A stretch of DNA of 64,000 nt. Origin: Corynebacterium genitalium ATCC 33030. GTDB taxonomy: Bacteria > Actinomycetota > Actinomycetes > Mycobacteriales > Mycobacteriaceae. The position numbers and the translations under genes are program-made. Every line of letters begins with the position of its first letter. Position 1 is the first letter of the stretch. The notes under the pieces are model-generated. The model did no database searches and had not been told where the DNA came from. It was given only the letters and a program-made list of their open reading frames with translations. Below are positions 1 to 9,388 of the stretch, one piece after another. The DNA lies in assembly GCF_000143825.1 (NCBI RefSeq), contig NZ_CM000961.1, positions 1,447,448 to 1,511,447 on the forward strand, given 5' to 3'.

Positions 1-776
1 CCGAGGTTGCTCCGACCTTCGACGATTTCACCCTCATCGCCCTGCGCGGGTGGCTCGCCGACGCGATGCGGCAGGGCCTTGCGCGCTCCACAATGGCGCG
101 GCGTACCGCCGCAGCGCGAAGCTTTTCGACGTGGGCGTACGAGCGCGGCTACCTCGACTCCGATGTCGCAGCGCGGCTGGTGACTCCCCAGATCAACCGT
201 CACCTGCCTGATGTGGTGACTTCATCGCGTGCGGGCGAGCTCGTCGAGGCGGAAATCAATCCTGACTCCGACGGACCAGAAGCCGCACGTGACCGGGCCA
301 TGCTCGAGCTGATGTACGCGACAGGCATGCGTGTCGCGGAGCTGACGGGGCTGGATGTTGATGATGTCGATACCAAGCAGGGGCTCGCCCGCGTCACCGG
401 AAAAGGCAACAAACAGCGGGTTGTGCCGTTTGGGGAGCGTGCCACGGCAGCCATCGAGGAATGGAAGACCCGCCGCACGGAACTCGTGAGTGACAAGAGC
501 GGACACGCGCTGTTTCTCGGCTCCCGTGGCGGGCGGATTGATCAGCGGCAAGTCCGGCGCGTGGTGGAGCGCGCTGCGCAGCGCACCGGTGACACCGATC
601 TGAGCCCCCACGCCCTGCGCCACAGTGCGGCAACGCACATGCTCGAAGGCGGGGCGGACCTGCGTGTGGTGCAGGAGTTGCTGGGGCACTCGTCGCTGCA
701 GACGACGCAGATCTACACGCACGTTTCCGCGCAGCGGCTCAAGAACGTGTACGACCAGGCGCACCCGCGGGCGTGA
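1..776 (+). CDS. xerC: Tyrosine recombinase XerC, 5' end outside the window
   Basis: This is a tyrosine site-specific recombinase that, by family, acts with XerD at dif to resolve chromosome dimers. The reading frame is open from base 3 and codes for the end of the SAM-like N-terminal domain (VAPTFDDFTLIALRGWLADA), so the start lies upstream of the window. Numbering from the Met at 66, the catalytic set is complete: Arg89 (ATGMRVAEL), Lys113 (TGKGNK), His182 and Arg185 (PHALRH), His208 (LLGHSS) and the nucleophile Tyr217 (IYTHV). The gene order (recombinase, M23 peptidase, rpsB, tsf) matches other Corynebacteriales and favours XerC over XerD or a phage integrase. Its last 38 bp overlap the 3' end of the convergent peptidase gene. 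Confidence 0.93.
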   Translation, partial: EVAPTFDDFTLIALRGWLADAMRQGLARSTMARRTAAARSFSTWAYERGYLDSDVAARLVTPQINRHLPDVVTSSRAGELVEAEINPDSDGPEAARDRAMLELMYATGMRVAELTGLDVDDVDTKQGLARVTGKGNKQRVVPFGERATAAIEEWKTRRTELVSDKSGHALFLGSRGGRIDQRQVRRVVERAAQRTGDTDLSPHALRHSAATHMLEGGADLRVVQELLGHSSLQTTQIYTHVSAQRLKNVYDQAHPRA

Positions 777-1284
777 CACGCTGACCGGTGACGGGTTTGA
801 GCCGGATCGGCGGGGCGTCGAGCAAGCTCAGCGGGTTGATATAGGAGTCTTTGCCGGTGCGCGCACCCCAATGGAGGCCCGCATGGTCTGCCATGGGGTG
901 GGCCATTCTTCCGATCGGTTGGCCTTCGTGGACATGGTCGCCTACCTTCACGGTGGCGTGGACAGGCTGATAGGTGGTGCGGATTCCGTCGGGGTGGTCG
1001 ATGGAGACCGTCGGTACGCCGACGACAAGACCGGTGAAAGCGACCACTCCCTCTCCGGCAGCGAGGATGTCTTGGCCGGTGCGGGCAGCTAGGTCGACGC
1101 CGCGGTGGCCGGGCAGCCAGTTCTTCTCGGGTATGTCGGCGCTGCGGGTGACGCCAGTGGCGTGCGGGGTACCTGTTGTCGGGTCGACATAGGCGGCGGC
1201 CGGGGTGGCAGCGGCGATGCCCGTCACAAGCGTCATGAGCATCACAAGCGCGGCTAACGGGGGTGAAGCGGTGCGGGTGTTCAT
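739..1284 (-). CDS. Secreted M23 (LytM-type) peptidase-like protein
   Basis: The 181-residue product has an N-terminal signal peptide (hydrophobic stretch about residues 10-31, ending in an AAA-rich cleavage region) followed by an M23 fold. It is therefore exported and probably acts on, or regulates hydrolysis of, peptidoglycan. Zinc ligands His60 and Asp64 (GHRGVDLAA) and His138 (GLHWGAR) are visible. The first His of the usual HxH pair is replaced by Gly136; His134 is nearby. Some actinobacterial homologues also deviate there, so catalysis is uncertain. The gene is divergent from rpsB and overlaps the 3' end of xerC tail to tail by 38 bp. The start is ATG. Confidence 0.85.
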   Translation of the reverse strand: MNTRTASPPLAALVMLMTLVTGIAAATPAAAYVDPTTGTPHATGVTRSADIPEKNWLPGHRGVDLAARTGQDILAAGEGVVAFTGLVVGVPTVSIDHPDGIRTTYQPVHATVKVGDHVHEGQPIGRMAHPMADHAGLHWGARTGKDSYINPLSLLDAPPIRLKPVTGQRVTPAGAPGRTRS

Positions 1285-1338
1285 GGGGTTCAGTGTGGCG
1301 GGGATGGTGGGAGGATGCGTCGCTAAGCGAAATGCCCT

Positions 1339-1362
1339 GTGGAAAACCCGGAGTTGTCCACA
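1339..1362. promoter_or_regulatory. Inverted pair of DnaA-box-like sequences
   Basis: TTGTCCACA at 1354-1362 equals the DnaA box form known from mycobacteria. TGTGGAAAA at 1339-1347 is a box in the opposite orientation (TTTTCCACA) with one difference from TTATCCACA. They lie about 55-80 bp upstream of the peptidase start. Whether DnaA binds is inferred only. Confidence 0.35.
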
Positions 1363-1602
1363 ACCCCGATTCGTCCGCGTGCCGTGAATTGGCGCATACG
1401 CTGGAACGATGTAGACTCCACTACTAGCAGTGTGCCCTACGGGGTGTGCTGACTACGCGCGATGAAAATGCCTGGTAAGACCCTTGCGTCAAGGGCCTTG
1501 CGCAACACAGGTGCTATTACCCGCAACGGTCCCACGAACATGAGCACACGGGCGGTTCCCTGCCCGGTGAAAATTTTTGAGGGCGTGGGTGTGGCTCGTC
1601 GC

Positions 1603-1608
1603 TAGGGT
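1603..1608 (+). promoter_or_regulatory. Probable -10 box of rpsB
   Basis: TAGGGT lies 63 bp upstream of the rpsB start and would give a leader of about 57 nt that begins with a GCGGG/CCCGC stem-loop. An AT-rich tract lies upstream at 1569-1580. No convincing -35 hexamer is seen. Confidence 0.45.
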
Positions 1609-1671
1609 GCGGGCAAAACCCGCACAACAGACAAGTAACCGAACACGATTCACTCCCAAGGAGACATTCCC

Positions 1672-2652
1672 ATGGCAGTCGTAACCATGCGTGAACTCCT
1701 CGACGCCGGTGTGCACTTCGGCCACCAGACGCGTCGTTGGAACCCGAAGATGCGTCGTTTCATCTTCACCGACCGCAACGGCATCTACATCATCGACCTG
1801 CAGCAGACGCTGACCTACATCGACGAGGCATACGAGTTTGTCAAGGAGACCGTCGCACACGGCGGCACCATCCTCTTCGTCGGCACCAAGAAGCAGGCTC
1901 AGGAGCCTGTCCAGGAAGAAGCTGACCGCGTGGGCATGCCGTACGTCAACCACCGCTGGCTCGGTGGCATGCTGACCAACTTCCAGACCGTGTCCAAGCG
2001 CCTCGCCCGCATGAAGGAGCTGCAGGCCATGGACGCTGCCGAGGACGGTTACGCTGGCCGCGGCAAGAAGGAAATCCTCATGCTCAACCGCGAGCGCACC
2101 AAGCTCGAGCGCGTGCTGGGCGGCATTTCCGACATGACCAAGACCCCGTCCGCACTGTGGATCGTGGACACCAACAAGGAGCACATCGCTGTCGCCGAGG
2201 CAGAGAAGCTGCGCATCCCTGTTGTCGCCATCCTGGACACCAACTGCGACCCGGACACCGTCGACTACCCGATCCCGGGCAACGACGACGCGATCCGCTC
2301 CGTCAAGCTGCTCACCCACATCGTGGGCGAGGCTGTTGTTGCTGGTAAGCAGCAGCGCGAGGAGCGCCAGCTGGCAAAGGCTCGCGAGGCTGCTGGTGAC
2401 GCTCCGGCAGCTGGCACCACCCAGGACGCCGGCATCGCCGAGGTTCAGGCTGAGGCTCCGGCAAACGCTTCTGGCGAGAACGTTGCTGAGGCTGTCGCAG
2501 ACGTGGAGGCCACCGAGACCGGTGCGCCGCAGGGCACTCCGGCAACCCCGGCCGCTCAGGAGGCAGACGCTGCTTCCGCTCCGGCGCAGGAGGCTGCAGC
2601 TGAGGCTGTGGAGAACGTCGACAACCCGAACAACGACGTCGACCCGGTCTAA
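1672..2652 (+). CDS. rpsB: 30S ribosomal protein S2
   Basis: This is ribosomal protein S2 of the small subunit. The N-terminus [20 protein letters not shown] is diagnostic and the [10 protein letters not shown] segment is conserved. The 326-residue length exceeds the usual 230-270 because the last 75 or so residues form an Ala/Glu-rich, probably disordered tail typical of actinobacterial S2. An AAGGAG Shine-Dalgarno sequence stands just upstream of the ATG. It is followed by tsf in the usual rpsB-tsf pair, with a 192-bp gap that carries a hairpin and a second promoter. Confidence 0.98.
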   Translation: MAVVTMRELLDAGVHFGHQTRRWNPKMRRFIFTDRNGIYIIDLQQTLTYIDEAYEFVKETVAHGGTILFVGTKKQAQEPVQEEADRVGMPYVNHRWLGGMLTNFQTVSKRLARMKELQAMDAAEDGYAGRGKKEILMLNRERTKLERVLGGISDMTKTPSALWIVDTNKEHIAVAEAEKLRIPVVAILDTNCDPDTVDYPIPGNDDAIRSVKLLTHIVGEAVVAGKQQREERQLAKAREAAGDAPAAGTTQDAGIAEVQAEAPANASGENVAEAVADVEATETGAPQGTPATPAAQEADAASAPAQEAAAEAVENVDNPNNDVDPV

Positions 2653-2674
2653 AACACGTGACATCGCGAATGTG

Positions 2675-2741
2675 ACCCCCGCGCCCGCAGTGCGCCCTGT
2701 GAGCATAAAACGCCACGAAGGGTGCGGGACGCGGGGGTTTG
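2675..2741 (+). terminator. Hairpin between rpsB and tsf, possible terminator or attenuator
   Basis: ACCCCCGCG (2675-2683) pairs with CGCGGGGGT (2730-2738), and the interior GC-rich bases pair partly. A short T-rich stretch follows. It could lower readthrough from rpsB into tsf, which has its own putative -10 box. Confidence 0.5.
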
Positions 2742-2783
2742 TCGTGGTGTAAGACAGCTCCGGCAAACTCCGCGCGAGTCCAC

Positions 2784-2789
2784 TACGCT
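2784..2789 (+). promoter_or_regulatory. Probable -10 box of tsf
   Basis: TACGCT lies downstream of the rpsB hairpin and about 55 bp before the tsf start. Its position fits an independent tsf promoter. The -35 region is unclear. Confidence 0.35.
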
Positions 2790-2844
2790 GTCTAACGAAC
2801 TACATAAAGAACGAAGATCCAATAACGAGGAGGCTCGCCCCACT

Positions 2845-3663
2845 ATGGCGAACTACACCGCTGCAGACGTGAAGAAGCTGCGCGAAACCACCGGTTCCGG
2901 CATGCTCGACTGCAAGAAGGCCCTGGAAGAGGCCGGCGGAGACTTTGACAAGGCCGTTGAGATCCTGCGCGTCAAGGGCGCAAAGGACGTGGGCAAGCGC
3001 GCTGAGCGCAACGCCCTGGAGGGCTTGGTCGCCGTCTCCGGCAATACCATCGTTGAGATCAACTCTGAGACCGACTTCGTTGCCAAGAACGAGGAGTTCA
3101 AGCAGACCGCCGACCAGATTGCCCAGGCCGCGGCCGCTGTGAAGGCGAACACCCCGGAGGAGCTGGCCAACGCTGACGTCAACGGTCAGCCGGCTACCGA
3201 GGTGCTGCAGAACCTGTCCGCGAAGATCGGCGAGAAGCTGGAGCTGCGCCGCGCCGCCACCATCGAGGGCGACAACGTGGAGGTCTACCTGCACCAGAAG
3301 GCTGCCGACCTGCCGCCGGCAGTGGGCGTGCTCGTCGCCTACACCGGTGACAGCGCTGAGGCTGCTCACCAGGTTGCTCTGCAGATCGCCGCTATGAAGG
3401 CCCGCTACCTGGACAAGGACTCCGTCCCGGCTGATGTCGTGGAGAAGGAGCGCGCGGTCCAGGAGGAGATCACCCGCAACGAGGGCAAGCCGGAAGCTGC
3501 CATCGAGAAGATCGTCGAAGGCCGCTTGGGTGGCTTCTTCAAGGATGTTGCTTTGCTCGAGCAGCCGTCCCTGGCTGACTCCAAGAAGACTGTCCGTCAG
3601 TTCGCTGAGGAGTCCGGCATCACTGTGACTGACTTCATCCGTTTCGAGGTTGGCCAGCAGTAA
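2845..3663 (+). CDS. tsf: Elongation factor Ts
   Basis: EF-Ts is the nucleotide exchange factor that regenerates EF-Tu-GTP. The 272-residue protein begins [20 protein letters not shown], a UBA-like domain, and contains the EF-Tu contact motif [10 protein letters not shown]. The ATG at 2845 is chosen because the family N-terminus starts there; the frame is open further upstream, but that sequence belongs to the leader. A GAGG ribosome site lies at about 2827-2832. A clear terminator follows the stop codon. Confidence 0.98.
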   Translation: MANYTAADVKKLRETTGSGMLDCKKALEEAGGDFDKAVEILRVKGAKDVGKRAERNALEGLVAVSGNTIVEINSETDFVAKNEEFKQTADQIAQAAAAVKANTPEELANADVNGQPATEVLQNLSAKIGEKLELRRAATIEGDNVEVYLHQKAADLPPAVGVLVAYTGDSAEAAHQVALQIAAMKARYLDKDSVPADVVEKERAVQEEITRNEGKPEAAIEKIVEGRLGGFFKDVALLEQPSLADSKKTVRQFAEESGITVTDFIRFEVGQQ

Positions 3664-3679
3664 GCTCACGCTTTCCGCG

Positions 3680-3724
3680 GACCCCGGTATCGTCGCTTGT
3701 CGACGGCACCGGGGTCTTGCTTTT
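3680..3724 (+). terminator. Rho-independent terminator after tsf
   Basis: GACCCCGGT (3680-3688) pairs with ACCGGGGTC (3708-3716). It is followed by TTGCTTTT. Confidence 0.85.
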
Positions 3725-3798
3725 GCAGCCTCCAGTGCGAGTAGACTGGGTCGGCGGAATAGCCCGCCCCCTGTCGAACCCCGTCGAAGGAGCTTTCG

Positions 3799-4539
3799 GT
3801 GACCGACCCGATCAACGAAGATCACGTCCAGTCTCGCCGCGGATACAACCGCGTCATGCTCAAGCTGGGAGGTGAGATGTTCGGCGGCGGCAAGGTCGGC
3901 ATCGACCCGGATGTGGTGGAGAACGTGGCCCGCCAGATCGCCGATATTGCTCAGAGCGGCACCGAGGTGGCGGTGGTCATCGGTGGCGGTAACTTCTTCC
4001 GCGGTGCGGAATTGCAGCAGCGCGGCATGGACCGCGCCCGCTCCGACTACATGGGCATGCTGGGCACGGTGATGAACTGCTTGGCGCTGCAGGACTTCTT
4101 GCAGCAGCTGGGCGTGGACTGCCGTGTGCAGACAGCCATTAACATGGCGCAGATCGCGGAGCCGTACCTGCCGCTGCGCGCATCCCGCCACCTGGAGAAG
4201 GGTCGCGTGGTCATCTTCGGCGCTGGCATGGGTATGCCGTACTTCTCCACCGACACGACTGCTGCTCAGCGCGCCCTCGAGATCGGGTGTGAGGTACTCC
4301 TCATGGCTAAGGCTGTCGACGGCGTGTACTCCGACGACCCGCGCACCAACCCGGACGCGGAACTCTACACCGAGATCACCCCGCGCGAGGCGATCGAGAA
4401 GGGTCTCAAGGTCGCCGACGCCACCGCGTTCAGCCTGTGCATGGACAACAACATGCCCATCTTGGTGTTCAACCTCCTCAAAGAGGGCAATATTGCGCGT
4501 GCTGTCGCCGGTGAGCGCATCGGCACCCTCGTCCAGTAG
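3799..4539 (+). CDS. pyrH: UMP kinase
   Basis: This cytoplasmic amino-acid-kinase-fold enzyme phosphorylates UMP to UDP, the committed step to UTP and CTP. Visible motifs are the phosphate-binding [10 protein letters not shown], the [11 protein letters not shown] loop and the late [11 protein letters not shown] segment. The length (246 aa) is normal. The GTG start is supported by AAGGAG at 3787-3792. The rpsB-tsf-pyrH-frr neighbourhood is a widely conserved bacterial arrangement, interrupted here by the DMT transporter and amidase genes. Confidence 0.97.
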   Translation: MTDPINEDHVQSRRGYNRVMLKLGGEMFGGGKVGIDPDVVENVARQIADIAQSGTEVAVVIGGGNFFRGAELQQRGMDRARSDYMGMLGTVMNCLALQDFLQQLGVDCRVQTAINMAQIAEPYLPLRASRHLEKGRVVIFGAGMGMPYFSTDTTAAQRALEIGCEVLLMAKAVDGVYSDDPRTNPDAELYTEITPREAIEKGLKVADATAFSLCMDNNMPILVFNLLKEGNIARAVAGERIGTLVQ

Positions 4540-4551
4540 GCGGCCCGGTAA

Positions 4552-5481
4552 TTGCTAGTTGGAGCCGCCCTCGGTGTCGGGTCAGTTGTTCCTGCCCAGA
4601 CTGCGGTGAACGCCCGGCTGCGTAGCAGCATCGGCGCACCGATCCCGGCATCGCTCATTTCCTTCTTCGTCGCGCTGTGCTGCGCCGCGGCGGTAGCCCT
4701 GGCCATTTCCGGGCCGAACGTCGATTTTGCGGCGGCTGCCGCGCAGCCGTGGTGGGTGTGGATCGGCGGCGCTATGGGCGTGGTTTTCCTCACCGGCAGC
4801 GTGGTTTTGTTCCCCATGCTGGGCGCGGTGGAAACGATCATCATCCCGATCCTGGGGCAAGTGATCATGGCCCTGGTCATCGACCACTTCGGGCTGTATA
4901 ACTCTCCCCAGAACGAGGCGACGTTCTGGCGCGTGCTCGGGGCGTTCGTCGTGGTGGCTGGCATTGTGACTGTTCATGTCCTGGGCACTCCCGGTTCGCA
5001 GCCGGGGCTCGGGGAGGGACGCGCTGACGCCGGTGCCGCCTGGGGATGGCGCGCCTTCGGAGTGCTCATGGGCATGTGCTCGGCTACGCAGACCGCCGTC
5101 AACGGCCACCTGGGCACTGTGCTGGGCAGTTCATTGCAGGCCGGCACGATCAGCTTGTTCGTCGGTGTTGTCCTGCTGCTTTTGCTCAGCATGCTCGAAC
5201 CGACCTCCCGCAAAGCCCTGCTCACCGGGATTGAGCCCGGGCCGTGGTGGATGTGGCTCGGGGGTGTCTTCGGCGCGATCTTCGTCGTGGGCATGGCCAC
5301 GCTCGCACCCATCTTGGGCACCGGAACGACGGTCATTGCTCAGCTGGCCGGCGCGATTATTTGCGGCCAGGTCATTGAGGCGCTCGGGTTGTTCGGCTCG
5401 GCCCGCACGCGCATCAACGGTGCGCGTATCGGGGGGCTTGTCCTCGTCTTCGCCGGCGTGGCGATGGTCAGACTCCTCTAG
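4552..5481 (+). CDS. DMT-superfamily transporter of the YdcZ (DUF606) type
   Basis: The 309-residue membrane protein contains two homologous five-helix halves. The first begins GAALGVGSVVPAQTAVNARL and the second repeats MCSATQTAVNGHLGTVLGSS, a pattern typical of DUF606 transporters. The substrate is unknown. An in-frame TAA ends directly before the first usable codon, TTG at 4552, and no good ribosome site is seen. The first helix is therefore a few residues shorter than usual, so either TTG is genuine or the 5' end has been trimmed. It follows pyrH by 12 bp and overlaps the convergent amidase by 14 bp. Confidence 0.75.
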   Translation: MLVGAALGVGSVVPAQTAVNARLRSSIGAPIPASLISFFVALCCAAAVALAISGPNVDFAAAAAQPWWVWIGGAMGVVFLTGSVVLFPMLGAVETIIIPILGQVIMALVIDHFGLYNSPQNEATFWRVLGAFVVVAGIVTVHVLGTPGSQPGLGEGRADAGAAWGWRAFGVLMGMCSATQTAVNGHLGTVLGSSLQAGTISLFVGVVLLLLLSMLEPTSRKALLTGIEPGPWWMWLGGVFGAIFVVGMATLAPILGTGTTVIAQLAGAIICGQVIEALGLFGSARTRINGARIGGLVLVFAGVAMVRLL

Positions 5482-6568
5482 CCGCCTTCCATTCCTGCCA
5501 CACGTCTTCGACTTCTGCGGCGAGCGCGAGCACCTCGCTGTCGCTGGCAGTAATACCGCCGATGTGGATGGGCCCGACAGCAATCGCCGGCCCGCCAGTG
5601 AGGTTGAAAAGAGAGCACCACGGCGACCACGCAGTCTGCGCGGCGAAGCTCTCCGCTGGGCTCATCGCGGAAAAGTGACCCACCGGCGGGGGATCTGTAG
5701 CGACGGTCGGGGTGAGCAGCACATCCACACCCCACTCACGCTGCAATGCCTGCGACAATCCGGCAATATGGCGCTGACCCTCCGCGAGCTGCGCGGCAGT
5801 CACGGCGATACCTTGCTCCTTCAACCAGGAAATGTAGGCACTGTCCAGCGGGTCCACCTTCACGAACGCCTGCTGGATACGGCGGGTGAAGTGCGTAAAC
5901 GTCTCTGCGGCCGCCTGATACGGGTGGAGCTTAACGACGTCGCAGCTGCCCCCGAGCACCTCCGCCGCCTGCTCAACGACTGCTATTCGGTCGGGGCTGA
6001 CCACCGATTCAGTGGAGAAGAGGGGAGTGGTGAGGAGGCCGACGCGCAGGCGTCGATAAGCATTGGGCGCGTTGTGCAAGAACTGCTGGTCCGCGACTGT
6101 CGCTGTGATGAAGCCGTCGGTGGACACGGTCTTGCTGGTACCCGCGGGCTTGAAACCGACAACCTCGCATGCGGCGGCCGGAACGCGCAAAGAGCCGCCC
6201 GCGTCGCTGCCGTGCGCCGCGCGGTGCAGGCCCTCGGCGACGACGACAGCAGCCCCGGTGGATGACCCGCCTGGAGTCGCGCCCGGATAGGCAGGTGAAG
6301 TGAGCACAGGAACGTCGGGACGCTCGGCATAGATCGTGGCGCCAAGCTCGGAGGTGGCTGTCTTGCCGTTGATCGTCGCGCCCTCGCGCTGGAGAGCAGC
6401 TAAAAAGGGGCTGGTGGTCCCCGCAACGTATGTGCGCTGCGGGTTTCCGCCGGTGGTGGGCATGCCTGCGACATCGGACAGATCTTTAGCAGGGATGACC
6501 CAGCCGCTCAAGCGGCCCGTAGTTACGGGCTGCGGATCCGGGGCAAGATACGCGAAGGCGGGGTGCAT
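5468..6568 (-). CDS. Amidase-signature hydrolase
   Basis: This is an amidase-signature family hydrolase of amide bonds with a Ser-cisSer-Lys triad. The catalytic residues are Lys28 (IPAKDLSDVAG), the cis-Ser in GGSSTG (101-102) and nucleophile Ser125 (HGSDAGGSLRVPA). At 366 residues it is shorter than the usual 450-500, mainly in the C-terminal half, so the substrate cannot be inferred. It is not the GatA subunit, because it is short and no gatB or gatC lies nearby. A possible -10 box (TAGACT, reverse strand, 6579-6584) sits 10 nt before the ATG. It contains one copy of the CGTCGATAAGC word (6051-6061). Confidence 0.85.
   Translation of the reverse strand: MHPAFAYLAPDPQPVTTGRLSGWVIPAKDLSDVAGMPTTGGNPQRTYVAGTTSPFLAALQREGATINGKTATSELGATIYAERPDVPVLTSPAYPGATPGGSSTGAAVVVAEGLHRAAHGSDAGGSLRVPAAACEVVGFKPAGTSKTVSTDGFITATVADQQFLHNAPNAYRRLRVGLLTTPLFSTESVVSPDRIAVVEQAAEVLGGSCDVVKLHPYQAAAETFTHFTRRIQQAFVKVDPLDSAYISWLKEQGIAVTAAQLAEGQRHIAGLSQALQREWGVDVLLTPTVATDPPPVGHFSAMSPAESFAAQTAWSPWCSLFNLTGGPAIAVGPIHIGGITASDSEVLALAAEVEDVWQEWKAARGV
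6051..6061 (+). repeat. CGTCGATAAGC word, copy 1
   Basis: Inside the amidase gene. On the coding strand it is read as Ala-Tyr-Arg-Arg. Confidence 0.8.
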
Positions 6569-6647
6569 AGTGTTCTACAGTCTATGACGGTAGCTGGCAC
6601 TGCTAAGTTGGTAGAGAACACAATCAGGATCAGTGAAGGATGAACCC

Positions 6648-7205
6648 ATGATCGATGACGTATTGCTCGACGCTGAAGAGCGCATGACCAACTCCGTGGA
6701 GCACACCCGCGGCGAGCTGGTGACCATCCGCACGGGCCGCGCGAACCCGGCGATGTTCAACAGCGTCATGGCGGAGTTCTACGGCGCACCCACGCCGATC
6801 AACCAGATGGCCACCATCTCCGTGCCGGAGCCGCGCATGCTGCTGATCAAGCCGTACGACCCGTCCACCATGGGTGAGATTGAAAACGCCATCCGTAACT
6901 CTGACCTGGGTGTCAACCCGACGGACGACGGCCAGGTCATCCGTGTGACCATCCCGCAGCTGACGGAGGAGCGTCGCCGTGACCTGGTCAAGCAGGCTAA
7001 GGGCAAGGGCGAAGACGGCAAGATTGCAATCCGCAACGTCCGCCGCTCCGGCATGGATGCGCTGAAGAAGATCCAGAAGGACGGCGACGCCGGCGAGGAC
7101 GAAGTCTCCGCTGCGGAGAAAGAGCTGGACAAGACCACTGCCAAGTACGTCGACATGATCGACGACCTGGTGAACAAGAAGGAAGCAGAACTGCTCGAGG
7201 TATAA
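6648..7205 (+). CDS. frr: Ribosome recycling factor
   Basis: RRF splits post-termination ribosomes together with EF-G. The 185-residue length and the N-terminus [13 protein letters not shown] are typical. Other family segments are the [10 protein letters not shown] region and the basic RRDLVKQAK stretch. The ATG at 6648 has AAGGA seven bases upstream and is preferred over an in-frame ATG five codons earlier, which overlaps that ribosome site. cdsA follows after four bases, so the two genes probably form one transcript. Confidence 0.97.
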   Translation: MIDDVLLDAEERMTNSVEHTRGELVTIRTGRANPAMFNSVMAEFYGAPTPINQMATISVPEPRMLLIKPYDPSTMGEIENAIRNSDLGVNPTDDGQVIRVTIPQLTEERRRDLVKQAKGKGEDGKIAIRNVRRSGMDALKKIQKDGDAGEDEVSAAEKELDKTTAKYVDMIDDLVNKKEAELLEV

Positions 7206-7209
7206 GCCT

Positions 7210-8103
7210 GTGACAGACAGCGAGGCACCAGCAGCCGGCCATTCACGCCGGGTGCATTTGCCGAAGCCGAAGAACTCCGCAGGCCGTAACCTCCCCGCCG
7301 CCATCGCGACGGGTCTCGCGCTGATCGCCCTCGTGCTGGTGGCCACATGGGTGGGTCCCGTGATGTGGTACCCCGTGGTGTGTCTCGCCATGGCGTTGGC
7401 CATGTGGGAGGTGCTCACGCGCCTGCGCGAGCACGGTTTCGGGGTGTACAGGTTCACCATCATCGTGCTCGGTTTGAGCATGGTCGTGTCCACCTGGCCG
7501 TTCGGGTACCCGGGCCTGCTGGCCACGTTCACGGTCAGTGCGCTGGCCATCATGTTCTCCCGTCTGTTCTTCCACGGGAGGAACACTCCGCCGCAGAACT
7601 ACGTCCGCGATACTGCGGTGAGCATTTTCGTGCTCGTGTGGATCGGGCTGTTTGGCTCCTTCGCCGCGATGATTTCCCGGCTGGAGTCAGGGGATGTCAC
7701 CGGTAGCCATTTCATCCTCACATTCATCGCGTGTGTGGTGGCGAACGACGTGGGTGGCTACGTCGCTGGAGTTCTGTTCGGCTCCCATCCCATGGCACCG
7801 GCCGTCAGCCCCAAGAAGTCCTGGGAAGGCTTTGCGGGTTCAGTGCTGTTTGGCGCGGTGACAGGCGTGTTGACTGGCATGTTCATGCTGGCGAGCCCGT
7901 GGTGGACGGGACTCATCTTTGGCGTGGGGACCGTGCTCTGCGCCACCATGGGCGACCTGGTGGAAAGCCAGTTCAAGCGTGAGCTGGGCATCAAGGACAT
8001 GTCGGGGCTTTTGCCCGGCCATGGCGGCATGATGGACCGCGTCGATGGCATTCTGCCGGCCGCCGCTGCGACGTGGCTGCTGATGAGTGTCGTGGTGATC
8101 TAA
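7210..8103 (+). CDS. cdsA: Phosphatidate cytidylyltransferase
   Basis: This integral membrane enzyme makes CDP-diacylglycerol from phosphatidate and CTP, the precursor that PgsA (also in this window) and related enzymes use. The polypeptide has about seven or eight hydrophobic segments and the CDP-diglyceride synthase signature near the C-terminus ([12 protein letters not shown], then [18 protein letters not shown]). The length is 297 aa and the start is GTG. It lies four bases after frr, as in many Actinobacteria. Confidence 0.95.
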   Translation: MTDSEAPAAGHSRRVHLPKPKNSAGRNLPAAIATGLALIALVLVATWVGPVMWYPVVCLAMALAMWEVLTRLREHGFGVYRFTIIVLGLSMVVSTWPFGYPGLLATFTVSALAIMFSRLFFHGRNTPPQNYVRDTAVSIFVLVWIGLFGSFAAMISRLESGDVTGSHFILTFIACVVANDVGGYVAGVLFGSHPMAPAVSPKKSWEGFAGSVLFGAVTGVLTGMFMLASPWWTGLIFGVGTVLCATMGDLVESQFKRELGIKDMSGLLPGHGGMMDRVDGILPAAAATWLLMSVVVI

Positions 8104-8161
8104 CGGCCGTCTCACCCGTGCCTCTGGTTGCTATTCGCTAACTGCGCTATCCCGTGCCACA

Positions 8162-9295
8162 ATGGGGCACGTCATGAGTGATTTTCCAAAGATCCAGTTG
8201 CTGTCGCCCAAGCGCGGCATGCCGCCGAAGCACTTCGCCGACCTGAGCGAGGAAGAGCGGATTGAAGCGCTCGGTGAACTCGGCCTGCCTAAGTTCCGCG
8301 CCGATCAGATCGCGCGCCACTACTACGGCCGCTTCGAGGCGGACCCGTCCACGATGACGGATTTGCCCGCCGCGCAGCGCGAGCTGGTCAAGGATTCCCT
8401 GTTCCCGCGTCTGCTCACCCCGGTGCGCAAGGTGGAGACCGACAACGGCGACACCACCAAGACGCTGTGGCGCTTGCACGACGGCATTCTTCTGGAGTCC
8501 GTCTTGATGCGCTATCCGGGCCGCGCCACCCTGTGCATCTCGTCGCAGGCAGGGTGCGGCATGGCGTGCCCGTTCTGCGCGACCGGCCAGGGCGGCCTCG
8601 ACCGCAATCTGTCCACTGCGGAGATCGTCGACCAGGTCCGTGAAGCCGCCGCGATGATGGAGGCCGAAGGCTCCCGCCTGACCAACGTCGTGTTCATGGG
8701 CATGGGCGAGCCGCTGGCCAACTACAACCGCGTCGTGTCCGCGGTGCGCCAGATTGTCAGCCCGGCCCCGCACGGTTTCGGCATCTCCCAGCGCAACGTG
8801 ACGGTGTCCACGGTCGGTCTCGCCCCGGCGATCCGCAAGCTTGCCGACGAAGGCCTTTCCGTCACTCTCGCTGTGTCCCTCCACACGCCCGACGATGAAC
8901 TGCGCGACGAACTCGTCCCGATGAACAACCGCTTCACCGTTCAGGACGTGCTGGATGCCGCCCGCTACTACGCGGACCAGACCGGGCGCCGTGTGTCGAT
9001 TGAGTACGCGCTCATCCGCGACATCAACGACCATGACTTCCGCGCGGACATGCTGGGCCAGAAGCTTCACGACGCGCTCGGCCCCCTCGTCCACGTCAAC
9101 CTCATCCCGCTCAACCCGACCCCAGGGTCGAAGTGGGATGCCTCCCCGCGTGAGCGCCAGGACGAGTTTGTTCGCCGCGTCATTGCCCAAGGCGTCACCT
9201 GCACGGTCCGCGATACCAAGGGTCAAGAGATCGCAGCTGCTTGTGGCCAGCTAGCTGCCGATGAAAAGCAGGCGGGGGAGAAGGCCGGCGCTTAG
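8162..9295 (+). CDS. rlmN: 23S rRNA/tRNA adenine C2-methyltransferase RlmN
   Basis: RlmN is a radical-SAM enzyme that methylates C2 of A2503 in 23S rRNA and A37 in several tRNAs. The 4Fe-4S cysteines are Cys132, Cys136 and Cys139 ([13 protein letters not shown]). Cys361 near the C-terminus (AACGQL) fits the methyl-carrying cysteine. The length is 377 aa from ATG 8162; ATG 8174 (MSDFPK) is an alternative start. A strong terminator follows. Confidence 0.95.
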   Translation: MGHVMSDFPKIQLLSPKRGMPPKHFADLSEEERIEALGELGLPKFRADQIARHYYGRFEADPSTMTDLPAAQRELVKDSLFPRLLTPVRKVETDNGDTTKTLWRLHDGILLESVLMRYPGRATLCISSQAGCGMACPFCATGQGGLDRNLSTAEIVDQVREAAAMMEAEGSRLTNVVFMGMGEPLANYNRVVSAVRQIVSPAPHGFGISQRNVTVSTVGLAPAIRKLADEGLSVTLAVSLHTPDDELRDELVPMNNRFTVQDVLDAARYYADQTGRRVSIEYALIRDINDHDFRADMLGQKLHDALGPLVHVNLIPLNPTPGSKWDASPRERQDEFVRRVIAQGVTCTVRDTKGQEIAAACGQLAADEKQAGEKAGA

Positions 9296-9339
9296 TCCCA
9301 CCGGGTCTCACCCCCACGTTTCCTAGCGCTATAACAACA

Positions 9340-9363
9340 AAACCCCGCTGAAGCGGGGTTTTT
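9340..9363 (+). terminator. Rho-independent terminator after rlmN, probably bidirectional
   Basis: AAACCCCGCT pairs with AGCGGGGTTT across a GAA loop and runs into T residues. The A-rich 5' flank lets it also serve the convergent DUF2631 gene. Confidence 0.9.
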
Positions 9364-9388
9364 GCGTTGCGGCCGAAGGCTACGGGGA

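Larger units (their letters stand above)
1285..1671. other. 387-bp intergenic region between the M23 gene and rpsB
   Basis: No gene is seen here. It holds a pair of DnaA-box-like sites (1339-1362), an imperfect inverted repeat around 1427-1452, a perfect 6-bp hairpin at 1481-1495 (CCCTTG/CAAGGG, not followed by a T run), and the rpsB promoter and leader. A short stem (GCGGG/CCCGC, 1609-1623) opens the putative rpsB 5' UTR. Confidence 0.6.

Noticed and set aside
2800..4191. 463-codon open frame antisense to tsf and pyrH
   Set aside because: It crosses two certain genes and the tsf terminator and has no recognisable domain.
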